From contig NZ_LIHP01000012.1 in assembly GCF_001314605.1 (NCBI RefSeq), forward strand, positions 118,080 to 182,079: a stretch of DNA of 64,000 nt, in the 5' to 3' direction. The DNA comes from Marinobacter sp. HL-58 (GTDB lineage Bacteria > Pseudomonadota > Gammaproteobacteria > Pseudomonadales > Oleiphilaceae). Below are positions 26,210 to 34,886 of this stretch, piece after piece; the first letter of the stretch is position 1, and every line of letters begins with the position of its first letter. The notes under the pieces are model-generated. The model saw only the letters and a program-made list of their open reading frames with translations, ran no database searches and was not told the origin of the DNA. A program made the position numbers and the translations under genes.

Positions 26210-27220
26210 TCACTCTTTGAGACCTGAGAATCGGATGGGCAGGGACACACCCAACGAAAAGTCCGGGGCGTCTTCGGTCAGGCCGATACCAATACTGGTA
26301 TTGACGATAGTGGTATCGCTTACACGGGTACCCAGTGACATGCTGAGGAAGCCACTCATCTGATCCTGGGCAACCGCCTCGGACCCATCACTGAAGACGA
26401 GCATGGTTTCGTCGCTGTAACTCAACTGCGCCGAAATGCTCAGAGAGATGTCGTAGGAAAGTGAATAGGCGAAACCGCCCGAGGCGGATAACCCGAAGCC
26501 CGGCTCGACCTCCTCCAGGACACGACCGCCCCGAACCTGTTGCAGACCGGTTTCAGGCAGGTTGTAAGTGGCGCTGGTGGAACCGAATACCACTACCGGG
26601 TCAAGAACCTTGGAGAAGCTCAGGCCACCGGCCAGGGAGTAATAACCGTTGCCCGTCGAAAGCTGTTCGTCGATGTCTATCTCATAGGGGCTCACACCGG
26701 TTTTCGACGTGAACGTACCGAATAACGTGGTCGACATCTTCCCCGGAACGTAGGCAAACGGCTGCCAGCGTGCGGTAGCTGAAATATCGCCGAAATCGTA
26801 GACACTGAGCTCGTCCTGGGTGTCGTGCTTCACGACCAGTGGAATACGGGTGCCTATCGTCAGGTTATCCAGCAAACCGTAATCGTAGGAGAATGCGTTG
26901 GTGAAGTTGTGGGTCGCAGAAGGAACCACGTCCAGATTCCGTACCGAGCCATCAGTGATCGCCAGGTCCAGTCGCTGGTCACCCGTGTAGGAGTAATCGA
27001 AGGAATAATTCAGGGAATGGGTTCCCTTCTTCTGGAGCGAATAACTGGTCTCGGCGGACTGGAACACCTCTTCCAGTTGCTTTGACGAGTCTTCATCGCC
27101 CTCCTGCTTTGAGAGTGCTTCCCTGGCCTGGTCTACGTTTCCTTCCTGTGACATTGCCATGGTTGAGTAAAGGCCAGTCACGGAAAAAAGGATAAAACCT
27201 CGCACTAACCAACGATTCAT
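26210..27220 (-). CDS. Predicted outer-membrane beta-barrel with N-terminal helical segment (FapF-like)
   Basis: A 336-residue exported protein: signal peptide (about 1-24), a charged helical stretch of about 40 residues (AREALSKQEGDEDSSKQLEE) with coiled-coil character, then a long run of amphipathic strands ending in SLPIRFSGLKE. This plan resembles FapF, the amyloid-export pore of the Fap system, and the MetA-degradation transporter group, but it is shorter and I could not align it. The terminal residues are not the canonical aromatic Bam signal. Preceded by a C39 peptidase gene (FapD-like) and followed by a FadL gene. No fapA, fapB or fapC gene is nearby, so the exported or assembled substrate is unknown. 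Confidence 0.65.
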   Translation of the reverse strand: MNRWLVRGFILFSVTGLYSTMAMSQEGNVDQAREALSKQEGDEDSSKQLEEVFQSAETSYSLQKKGTHSLNYSFDYSYTGDQRLDLAITDGSVRNLDVVPSATHNFTNAFSYDYGLLDNLTIGTRIPLVVKHDTQDELSVYDFGDISATARWQPFAYVPGKMSTTLFGTFTSKTGVSPYEIDIDEQLSTGNGYYSLAGGLSFSKVLDPVVVFGSTSATYNLPETGLQQVRGGRVLEEVEPGFGLSASGGFAYSLSYDISLSISAQLSYSDETMLVFSDGSEAVAQDQMSGFLSMSLGTRVSDTTIVNTSIGIGLTEDAPDFSLGVSLPIRFSGLKE

Positions 27221-27279
27221 CCTGACTCCCTTATTTTACTTGTAGTGGTTGCTGCGCCCCGGCTTTGCGCCAACGCACG

Positions 27280-28080
27280 TTAATTGCGACGATAGAACAG
27301 CTGCTTTCGGGTATTCTCGACACTGCCGTCCGGATTGTTTTTCTGACGTTCCAGCATGTTCCGGATCCGTCGTTCCGTAGATTCGTGAAATTCGGGAATC
27401 TTCTGCAGGGCCAGTAATGTCATCGTCTGGTCATCCACGAACCGCAGGTCCTCTTCTTTCAGCTCGAGGTAATCCAGTGGTTTGTCACTGCCCGGGAAGA
27501 CGATAAAGAGAACATTGTCGTCCCACTTTTCCTCGAACTGGTCGAGCGTGAAGGAGATGTTGCCAACCGCCGGGTCTGCCAGGTACACGCGCCCGTCGCG
27601 GATGGTTCTGAGTACCACGAAGTGCTTGAACCCGGCGTGCTGAATGGGAACGATGGCCGGGTGATCAAGGTCGATCAGATCATCGATGGTGGCGCGGAAG
27701 CCACCGGACGGGTAACCCAGGGCGGTTACCAGGCGCTTCATGTCCAGCATCGAGAACGCCCGGCGCTGAACAATGCGCTCACTTTCGCCATAATGAAGCA
27801 GGCCTTCCATCACTTGCCTCTCACCCAGGTTCCGGCCCAGGTAGTAATTGAGCACGGTGGTCAGCGCCGCACTGCCACAGCTGTAGTCATAGGCCTGCCG
27901 CACAATATTGCGAAACTGCTGTTCTACCAGTGGCTCCACACGCGTGTCGGTTCTCAGCTCGACCGGGCTGGTGTCGAAATCCTGCTCAATCACGACGGTC
28001 CCCTGCTGATAAGGCTCAACCTCGACTGCCTCCTGGGCCATGGTGAAAGTGAGAATGGATCCGGCGAGTACCAGCAGCAT
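27280..28080 (-). CDS. Periplasmic C39-family cysteine peptidase (FapD-like)
   Basis: A 266-residue protein with an N-terminal signal peptide (about 1-16) and a papain-like C39 domain. The catalytic cysteine is in YDYSCGSAALTTVLNYYLG, the histidine in HAGFKHFVVLR, and the Asp in YLADPAVGN, so the triad is intact. C39 domains usually cleave double-glycine leaders. Free-standing exported C39 proteins include FapD of the functional-amyloid system, which this resembles in size and context. It is the first gene of a minus-strand operon with two outer-membrane barrels and a lipoprotein, divergent from malT across 252 bases. No short gene with a Gly-Gly leader was found beside it. Confidence 0.82.
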   Translation of the reverse strand: MLLVLAGSILTFTMAQEAVEVEPYQQGTVVIEQDFDTSPVELRTDTRVEPLVEQQFRNIVRQAYDYSCGSAALTTVLNYYLGRNLGERQVMEGLLHYGESERIVQRRAFSMLDMKRLVTALGYPSGGFRATIDDLIDLDHPAIVPIQHAGFKHFVVLRTIRDGRVYLADPAVGNISFTLDQFEEKWDDNVLFIVFPGSDKPLDYLELKEEDLRFVDDQTMTLLALQKIPEFHESTERRIRNMLERQKNNPDGSVENTRKQLFYRRN

Positions 28081-28284
28081 GGTCAGACGAAGTCCCTGTT
28101 ATTATTAGACATGACGTTTCCCGAGTTACATCTTGTTACGGTAAGATACCGAAATCGCTACCTCCTTAAAGATAACTGTGCCTCAAATCTGCCGGTGCAG
28201 AAGGGGTCCTCCCTACCCGTTTTGAGAACTGGTTCATGCCCGCCAGGACACAGCGCGGAGAAGTTGACGCCGAAGATGAAAGCC

Positions 28285-28315
28285 GGTATCACATCCCTTG
28301 CCACTGTCTGATACC
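28285..28315. promoter_or_regulatory. Interrupted inverted repeat in the malT / C39 divergent region
   Basis: GGTATCA and TGATACC are perfect 7-base arms separated by 17 bases, ending 17 bases before the malT ATG. The region between the divergent genes (252 bases) contains no recognisable MalT box. Whether the repeat is an operator is unknown. Confidence 0.3.
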
Positions 28316-28332
28316 AATTACTGAAGATCCTG

Positions 28333-31089
28333 ATGACAACAACACTGAATCCGGGACAACTGACGTTCATTGCCGCCAAAAACCAGAGCCCGCAGCCACC
28401 ACCCGCCTTGCTGCACCGGGAGAAGTTCAACGACCTTCTCCATGATCTGGAGCCGGTAAGCCTGCTGCTGGTTCACGCCCCGGCGGGTTACGGCAAGACC
28501 ACCACCGTGGCAGACCGCCTCGACGTTCCGGAGGCAACCACAGCCTGGTACCGGCTGGAAGCAGGCGACAATGACCCGGCCCGATTCGCGGGCTACCTGG
28601 CCAAAGCACTGGAAGTAGCCGTGCCCGGCAGCTGTGCTGCTACTCTTCGCAAACTGCAGGAACAGGGTTACGACAATTCCGAGAGCTTCCTCACCGATCT
28701 GCTGGCAGAACTGCCACTGGACGAGGGCCCGGTGTACCTGGTTCTGGACGACTACCACCTGATCAGCAACCCGGAGATCCATGACGCCCTGCGTTTTCTG
28801 CTGAGGCATCAGCCGGCCAGCCTGACACTGGTACTGATTACCCGGACCGTGCCGCCCATCGGCGTTGCCCAGTTGCGCATGCAGGGGCGGATGTCTGAAA
28901 TCACATCCCGGGATCTGGCTTTCGGTGCTGATGAGGCGCAGCAGTATTTTGACAGCCGCCTACCGTTCGAGATTTCCCGTGAAAGTATTGAGAGGGCCGT
29001 CAGGCGGGTTGAAGGCTGGGTGTCTGCGCTTCAGCTTCTGTCCGCTTCGGCAGTGACCAGCATTGAATTCAATGATTTTGTGGATCAGCTCGAATTCGGC
29101 AATCAGCATATTTTCGACTATTTCGACGAACTGGTTGGCCACGGCCTGACGGACCAGCAGCGGAAATTCCTGCTGCGCACCAGCATTCTGGACCGCTTCA
29201 ATGCCAGGATGGTCATGCGGGTAATGGATGACAGCAACGGCCAGGCGCTACTCAGTGGCTTGCTTGCCATGGGGCTGTTTATCAACCCCGTAGACAACTC
29301 CGCCCTGTGGTTTCGCTACCATCCGTTATTTTCGGTTTACCTGCGGCATTTGCTGAATTGCACAACAGAGGAGAACCGGCAGCAGTTGCATCAGCGTGCC
29401 TGCGACGCCTGGCTGGAGCTGGACCACGCGGAAGAAGCGGCCAGGCACGCCATCGAAGCCGACGACCCGGAGCGAATTACCCGGGTACTGACAGTCCACG
29501 GCCAGAAATTCTTCACCGAAGGCCAGTTCATGCTTCTGCAGCGCTGCCTTGATGCCCTGCCCCAGGATGTTATTGCCCGGGACCCGACACTGACCCTGCT
29601 CCGGGCCTGGGTGGCCCAGGGACAATACCAGTTCGATGAGGTGGAGAACTGGCTGTCGGCTGCCGAAGCAAGACTGGCAGCATCCATGACTGAAGACACA
29701 CAGCGGGCTGTATATGCCGAATTCAGTGCCATCCGCGCCCAGGTTGCGATGAATTATGGTGACGGTGAACGGGCACTGGTACTGGCGAGGGAAGCCATAG
29801 ACCAGGAGGCCCGCTACCTTCCCACATCCCGCGTAGCCGCTGCCTCCGTCATCGGGGAGGCACTGTTCGTGCAGGGCGAGCTCGAAGAAGCCCTGGTCCG
29901 CATGCAGGAAACCGAACATCTGGCCCGTGCTCACCAGGCGCACCAGAACGTGATCTGGGCATTGTGCCAGCAGTCCGAAATCAGTGTTGCCATGGGGTTA
30001 CTGCAGAAGGCGTACAACATCCAGGAACGTGGCTTCCAGTACGCCGAAGAAAACAATCTCAACCACCTTCCGATTCTGGAATTCCTGTTCCGGATCCGCA
30101 GCCAGATCATGTGGGAATGGCACCATCTGGAAAACGCCGAGCGCTGTGCCCTGCAGGGTATCGAGATTCTGGAGGCCCAGGGCGAGCGCTGGTACGTGCA
30201 GAGCTACACCTCCCTGGCCAAGGTTGCCCATGCCCGTGGGAGCCAGAGCCTCTGTGCCGACTACATTGCCAAGATCCAGAAAATGCTGGCTTCGGGCGAT
30301 TATCATCTGGACTGGGTTGCCAATGCCCACGCCACCATGCTCGCCTACTGGGATGCCGTCAGGGACCATGACGCCATCCAGCGCTGGCTCACCATTGCAC
30401 CACCGGTGGACCCCGATTCCGCCACCAATCATTTCAACCAGTGTAATGGCCGCAACCGGGCCCGGGCCTACATGAGCCTGGGGCTTTACAGCAAGGCACA
30501 GCCGCTGTTGTCAGGTTTGCAGACGGTGGCGGAACAGGTTGGCCTGAAAACCGACCTGAATCGCAACCACATTGCCCTGGCATTGCTGTACTGGAACACC
30601 GACGACAGGGAGAATGCACTCCGGCACATGGTGACCGCGCTCCAGCTGGCCAGTACCACCGGTGCCGTGGGTAGCTTCCTGCGCATGGGCAAGGTATTGA
30701 TTGTGATACTGAAGGCGCTGATCAATGACGAAGCCATCGACGGCATGGAACTGCAACGGGCGGAAAGACTCATCCAGCTGGCGCAGCAGCAACGGGATTT
30801 CAGCCGCGCTATTCGCATATCACTGGATGAAGCCATCATTCAGGATATCATTGACCGCCCCGATGTACCCGAGCTGATCCGGACTTCACCACTCACACGC
30901 CGGGAGTGGCAGATACTGAGCCTGATTCACGCCGGGCTCTCCAATGACCAGATTGCCGAGCACCTGAAAGTGGCCTCGACAACCGTCAAGACCCACATTC
31001 GCAGCCTGTACCAGAAGCAGAATATCAGCCACCGGTCCGAGGCCATTGAACTGGCCAAGGACCTGCTCAGCAAGATCCAGGGCGAGTGA
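28333..31089 (+). CDS. malT: Maltose regulon activator MalT (LuxR family, ATP-dependent)
   Basis: A 918-residue STAND-class activator. The N-terminal ATPase has Walker A in HAPAGYGKTTT (about residue 50) and the segment VYLVLDDYHLISNPEIHDALRF. A long helical-repeat sensor region follows, then a C-terminal LuxR helix-turn-helix: SPLTRREWQILSLIHAGLSN through VKTHIRSLYQKQN. Wording throughout matches E. coli MalT (901 residues) far better than AlkS-like regulators. In E. coli MalT binds ATP and maltotriose, then binds GGGGA(T/G)GAGG-type boxes. Similar boxes lie before the alpha-glucosidase and malE genes in this window. Inhibition by MalK is known in E. coli, but only inferred here. Confidence 0.93.
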   Translation: MTTTLNPGQLTFIAAKNQSPQPPPALLHREKFNDLLHDLEPVSLLLVHAPAGYGKTTTVADRLDVPEATTAWYRLEAGDNDPARFAGYLAKALEVAVPGSCAATLRKLQEQGYDNSESFLTDLLAELPLDEGPVYLVLDDYHLISNPEIHDALRFLLRHQPASLTLVLITRTVPPIGVAQLRMQGRMSEITSRDLAFGADEAQQYFDSRLPFEISRESIERAVRRVEGWVSALQLLSASAVTSIEFNDFVDQLEFGNQHIFDYFDELVGHGLTDQQRKFLLRTSILDRFNARMVMRVMDDSNGQALLSGLLAMGLFINPVDNSALWFRYHPLFSVYLRHLLNCTTEENRQQLHQRACDAWLELDHAEEAARHAIEADDPERITRVLTVHGQKFFTEGQFMLLQRCLDALPQDVIARDPTLTLLRAWVAQGQYQFDEVENWLSAAEARLAASMTEDTQRAVYAEFSAIRAQVAMNYGDGERALVLAREAIDQEARYLPTSRVAAASVIGEALFVQGELEEALVRMQETEHLARAHQAHQNVIWALCQQSEISVAMGLLQKAYNIQERGFQYAEENNLNHLPILEFLFRIRSQIMWEWHHLENAERCALQGIEILEAQGERWYVQSYTSLAKVAHARGSQSLCADYIAKIQKMLASGDYHLDWVANAHATMLAYWDAVRDHDAIQRWLTIAPPVDPDSATNHFNQCNGRNRARAYMSLGLYSKAQPLLSGLQTVAEQVGLKTDLNRNHIALALLYWNTDDRENALRHMVTALQLASTTGAVGSFLRMGKVLIVILKALINDEAIDGMELQRAERLIQLAQQQRDFSRAIRISLDEAIIQDIIDRPDVPELIRTSPLTRREWQILSLIHAGLSNDQIAEHLKVASTTVKTHIRSLYQKQNISHRSEAIELAKDLLSKIQGE

Positions 31090-31092
31090 CGC

Positions 31093-31115
31093 CGGGGCCT
31101 TGGCAGCGGGCCCCG
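31093..31115. terminator. Hairpin between convergent malT and DASS transporter genes
   Basis: CGGGGCC-TTGGCAGC... paired with GGCCCCG forms a 7-bp GC stem in the 26-base gap between convergent stop codons. No T-run is present. It may serve as a two-way transcription barrier. Confidence 0.45.
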
Positions 31116-32579
31116 TCACATGGTGAATACCAATCCCAGCAGCAGGTAGGTAAGTGCCGTCACCACGACGATGCCGAGTATGTTCAGGGCAAAGCCTGCC
31201 CTGATCATATCCTGGATTCTCATGTGGCCACTGGAGAACACAATAGCGTTGGGTGGCGTTGCCACCGGCATCATGAAGGCGCAACTGGCGGCAATGGCCG
31301 CCGGCACCGTCAGTAACAGCACGGCCATGTCCTGGGACATGGCCAGCGCCCCCAGCAGCGGGAGAAAGGCAGCCGCTGTAGCTGTGTTGCTGGTTACCTC
31401 GGTCAGGAAAATGATAACCCCGACAACCAGGGCGATCATCGCCAGAGCAGGCAGATGACCCGCCACCGACAGGCTTTCCGCAATCCATTCCGCCAGCCCG
31501 GAGCTGCTGATCACCCCGGCCATCGCCAGACCACCACCGAACAGCAACAGGACGCCCCAGGGAATGCCCTGGGCGGTCTCCCAGTCAAGAACGAACTCGC
31601 GCTCTTTCAGGTCGACGGGAATCAGAAACATGGCGATGGCGGCGGCAATGGCGATCCCGGTATCACTGAGCCAGGGCATCAGGCTGTCGGCCAGCAATGG
31701 CCTGAAAATCCAGGCGGCGGCGGTTACCACAAACACCAGCGCCACCAGTTTCTCCGCCTTCTGCAGAGGGCCCAGGGCTTTCAGTTCGTCCCTTATCATC
31801 TCACCACTGCCGGCCTGGCTACCCAGCTCGAAATCCTTGCGGGTAAGCCACCACCAGGCCAACAACAGCATCGTCAGCGAAACCGGTACCCCCAGCAGCA
31901 TCCATTGGCCAAAACCCACCGATATGCCCTGATTCTCACTCAGGTAGGCGGCCAACAGCGCGTTGGGAGGGGTGCCAATAAGCGTGGCGATTCCACCTAT
32001 GCTGGCAGAGTAGGCGATGGCCAGCAGCAAGGCGGTGGCATAACGCCGGATACCGTCCTGGTTGGATGAGTCCATCATGGCGATCACGGACAGGCCAATG
32101 GGAAGCATCATGATGGAAGTCGCGGTGTTGCTGACCCACATGCTCAGAAAGGCTGTTGCAATCATGAACCCGGCAATCTGGCGGCGTGGTTTGTCACCCA
32201 TACCCCGCAGCGTCAGTAAAGCGATACGCCGGTGCAGATTCCACCGCTGCATGGCCAGCCCCAGTGTAAAGCCACCCAGAAACAGGAAAATGATGGGATT
32301 GGCATAAGGGGTTGTCGCGTCCTTGATGCTGCCTAGCCCGAGTGCCGGTATCAGCACGATCGGAACCAGCGCTGTCGCCGGTATCGGGATCGCTTCCGTG
32401 GACCACCAGGTGGCCATAAGCAGCATAAGCCCCAGTGCGGCCCAGGCTTCTGCCCCCATCCCTTCGGGAGCAGGGATAACCAGGGTCATAAGCAGGAACA
32501 GGGACCCCAGAATCAAGCCAATGGCCCTGCTCCGTGGCAGTCCCTCGGGTTTATTGTCAGAACTGGCAGCTGCCGACAT
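31116..32579 (-). CDS. DASS-family (SLC13) sodium-coupled anion transporter
   Basis: A 487-residue integral membrane protein of the divalent anion:sodium symporter family. It has about a dozen hydrophobic segments and the two SNT signatures of the family, SMWVSNTATSIMMLPI and TSNTATAAAFLPLL, arranged in inverted halves. Family substrates are sulfate and C4-C6 dicarboxylates; the sequence does not decide between them, though the WWSTEAIPIPATAL region resembles dicarboxylate members. ATG 32579 sits four bases after AGGAGG, and a TTG one codon earlier is a less likely start. It is convergent with malT. Confidence 0.86.
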   Translation of the reverse strand: MSAAASSDNKPEGLPRSRAIGLILGSLFLLMTLVIPAPEGMGAEAWAALGLMLLMATWWSTEAIPIPATALVPIVLIPALGLGSIKDATTPYANPIIFLFLGGFTLGLAMQRWNLHRRIALLTLRGMGDKPRRQIAGFMIATAFLSMWVSNTATSIMMLPIGLSVIAMMDSSNQDGIRRYATALLLAIAYSASIGGIATLIGTPPNALLAAYLSENQGISVGFGQWMLLGVPVSLTMLLLAWWWLTRKDFELGSQAGSGEMIRDELKALGPLQKAEKLVALVFVVTAAAWIFRPLLADSLMPWLSDTGIAIAAAIAMFLIPVDLKEREFVLDWETAQGIPWGVLLLFGGGLAMAGVISSSGLAEWIAESLSVAGHLPALAMIALVVGVIIFLTEVTSNTATAAAFLPLLGALAMSQDMAVLLLTVPAAIAASCAFMMPVATPPNAIVFSSGHMRIQDMIRAGFALNILGIVVVTALTYLLLGLVFTM

Positions 32580-32599
32580 CAAGCCTCCTCTTTACTGAA

Positions 32600-32920
32600 T
32601 CAGTCTTCCGCACACTTTACGCATACGGTGGTGTAGGGTAATACCTGCAGCCGCCGCGGGTCGATGTCTTCGCCACAGCGCTCGCATTCATCCCCCAGGC
32701 CATTGGCCAGGCGTTCCAGGGCATGCTCTATCTGGACCAGTTCATTGCGGGTTTCAGTTTCCAGTGAATCCACAACCTCATCATTCTGAGTCTGGACCGC
32801 CTGTTCTTCGAAATCTTTCTCCAGGGCACCATCCTGACGATGCTGATGGGCCTCGTACTTTGCCAGCCTTGCCTTCAGGTCGGCACGCAGGGTTTCGAGT
32901 TCTGACTTGCGATTACTCAT
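32600..32920 (-). CDS. DksA/TraR-family C4 zinc-finger protein
   Basis: A 106-residue member of the DksA/TraR family. An N-terminal coiled-coil stretch (NRKSELETLRADLKARLAKYEAH) is followed by a four-cysteine zinc finger, CERCGEDIDPRRLQVLPYTTVCVKC. It is shorter than DksA itself (about 150 residues) and has no obvious DxxDxA tip motif, so it is a DksA-like paralogue rather than DksA. Family members bind RNA polymerase in the secondary channel. The frame is open upstream, but ATG 32920 after GGAGGTCCTT is clear. It lies just upstream of the DASS transporter gene on the same strand. Confidence 0.85.
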   Translation of the reverse strand: MSNRKSELETLRADLKARLAKYEAHQHRQDGALEKDFEEQAVQTQNDEVVDSLETETRNELVQIEHALERLANGLGDECERCGEDIDPRRLQVLPYTTVCVKCAED

Positions 32921-33072
32921 AAGGACCTCCAGTGCCGGGGGTATCCCCGGATAATTACCGCATAGAGTAAAGCATAAGCCTGACAGGCATTTGATGCTTG
33001 TCAAAATTGACCGACCTGATCCGGGCCACAATACCGCCAATCAAGTGCCAACTTCCAAGTCAAGGAGACCCA

Positions 33073-34794
33073 ATGGGGCAGCAGTTTCCCATTTCCCGCA
33101 TCATGCACAGCGGCATGCTGCTCCAGTGCTCGCCCGACACCACCATCGCGCAGGCTGCAGCGCGCATGGCGGACCAGTCGGTCAGCTCCATCCTGATCAC
33201 CGATGGTGGACAGGTTGCGGGTATCTGGACCGAGCATGATGCACTGGCTGTGGACTTTTCAGACGCCGCCGTCCTGCAACAACCCGTGGCATCCGTGATG
33301 AGTGCGCCCGTTGCCACCCTGCCCCATTCCATGGAGATCGGCGCGGCGGCCATCGAGTTTCGCGAACAGGGCCGGCGACACTTTCTGGTGGTAGACGACC
33401 AGGATGCCCCCATCGGCATTCTCTCCCAGACTGATATGGCACTGAATCAGGGGCTGGAACCATACCTGAGGCTGAGGGAAGTCAAGACTGTTATCCCCTG
33501 TCCGGCGGTTGTGGTTGATGGTACGCAATCTGTTTCAGAGGTTGCCCGCCAGATGCACGACCAGCACACCGATGCCGTTGTTGTGACCTGCGACAGCGGC
33601 CCGGGAATACTCACTGAACGCGATATTGTGCGCTTTATCGCACGCCACGGGGGCAGGATTCCCGCGTCACAGCTTGCCACGCGCCCCCTGCTTTCAGTGC
33701 ATGAAAACCAGCCACTGATTCATGCCAGGGATCTCCTCCTGGAGAAACACATCAGGCATCTGGCTGTCACCAATAATCATAACGAGGTCATTGGCCTGAT
33801 CGGCTACCACGACATGCTTTCCGGGGCGGAACAGCTGTATCTGGAGGATTTACGCACAGCGCTGGAACAGCGGGACGAGGCGCTTGCGAAATCACGCAGG
33901 ACACTGCAACTGGCGGAGCGGGTTATTGAGTCATCATTCGAGGGCATCATGGTGACCGACGCTAACGTCACCATAGAGTTCGTCAACCCGGCTTTTACCC
34001 ATCTCACCGGTTATAGCCCCGAGGAGGTGATCGGGAAAACACCGGAGATACTGTCATCCGGCCGCCACGACGCGGACTTCTATCAGAGGATGTGGCATTC
34101 ACTCACCACTCACGGGTACTGGCGCGGCGAGATCTGGAACCGTCGTAAAACCGGCGAACTGTACCTGGAACTGCTGACCATCACGGCCATCACCAACGAT
34201 GCCGGCGAGACAACCCATTATGCCGGACTGTTTACCGACATCACCCAGAACCGCAGGAACGAGGAACAGATCCGCCAGCTGGCCTACTACGATGCCCTTA
34301 CGGGCGTTCCAAACCGGCGCCTGCTGGAAGACCGGCTGGAACATGCCATTCGCCATGCTCACCGCAAGGAAATGCTGCTGGCCGTCATGTTCATGGATCT
34401 GGATCACTTCAAACAGATCAATGACACGCTCGGCCATGCCATGGGGGATGAGCTGCTGCTGCAGTTTACCCATCGGGTACAGGACTGCCTGCGGGAAGAC
34501 GATACCCTTGCAAGGCTGGGGGGCGACGAGTTCATTATATTGCTACCGGAGATGGACAATATCGACGATGTGCATTGTGTTGCCCGCCGTCTCCTGAGCA
34601 TCGCGAGCGAACCATACCTTGTGGGTGGCGAGCGGGTAAATATCGGCGCCAGCATCGGGGTAAGCCTCTATCCGGAGGACGGCACCAGCGCCAGTGACCT
34701 GCTGCAAGCTGCCGACATTGCCATGTATCGCGCCAAGCATGATGGCCGCAATCAGTATCGCCTGTTCCAGCCTGAGCCCTCTGCCACCGCCTGA
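33073..34794 (+). CDS. Four-CBS, PAS and GGDEF diguanylate cyclase
   Basis: A 573-residue cytoplasmic protein without a membrane segment. Four CBS motifs occupy about residues 1-255. A short coiled coil (LRTALEQRDEALAKSRRTLQL) follows, then a PAS domain at about 285-400 (IMVTDANVTIEFVNPAFTHL) and a GGDEF domain at about 410-570 with intact active site LGGDEFIILLPE. CBS pairs usually bind adenine nucleotides or S-adenosyl compounds, so cyclic di-GMP production may be tied to energy status. This is an inference from domains. ATG 33073 follows AAGGAGACCCA; the longer frame from 32998 has no ribosome site. Confidence 0.9.
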   Translation: MGQQFPISRIMHSGMLLQCSPDTTIAQAAARMADQSVSSILITDGGQVAGIWTEHDALAVDFSDAAVLQQPVASVMSAPVATLPHSMEIGAAAIEFREQGRRHFLVVDDQDAPIGILSQTDMALNQGLEPYLRLREVKTVIPCPAVVVDGTQSVSEVARQMHDQHTDAVVVTCDSGPGILTERDIVRFIARHGGRIPASQLATRPLLSVHENQPLIHARDLLLEKHIRHLAVTNNHNEVIGLIGYHDMLSGAEQLYLEDLRTALEQRDEALAKSRRTLQLAERVIESSFEGIMVTDANVTIEFVNPAFTHLTGYSPEEVIGKTPEILSSGRHDADFYQRMWHSLTTHGYWRGEIWNRRKTGELYLELLTITAITNDAGETTHYAGLFTDITQNRRNEEQIRQLAYYDALTGVPNRRLLEDRLEHAIRHAHRKEMLLAVMFMDLDHFKQINDTLGHAMGDELLLQFTHRVQDCLREDDTLARLGGDEFIILLPEMDNIDDVHCVARRLLSIASEPYLVGGERVNIGASIGVSLYPEDGTSASDLLQAADIAMYRAKHDGRNQYRLFQPEPSATA

Positions 34795-34829
34795 CCGGAT
34801 TTGCCCGTTGCAGATGAGCGCATATCGCG

Positions 34830-34865
34830 GTGAAGCCCGGAATGTGTCAATATTCCGGGCTTCAC
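34830..34865. terminator. Perfect 14-bp hairpin after the CBS-PAS-GGDEF gene
   Basis: GTGAAGCCCGGAAT and its exact complement ATTCCGGGCTTCAC flank the 8-base loop GTGTCAAT. It lies 35 bases after the GGDEF gene and 21 before the symporter start. There is no T-run; it may be a Rho-aided terminator, an mRNA end-protecting stem or a leader hairpin for the symporter. Confidence 0.5.
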
Positions 34866-34886
34866 GACCGGCGGAGATCCCCCACC

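Noticed and set aside
28081-28332. MalT boxes in the malT / C39 divergent region
   Set aside because: No copy of GG(A/C)(T/G)(T/G)AG with proper spacing was found on either strand.
28333-31089. AlkS-like regulator of alkane use, suggested by the FadL neighbour
   Set aside because: The sequence matches MalT closely over its length, especially the DDYHLI segment and the C-terminal region, and MalT boxes occur before sugar genes in the window.
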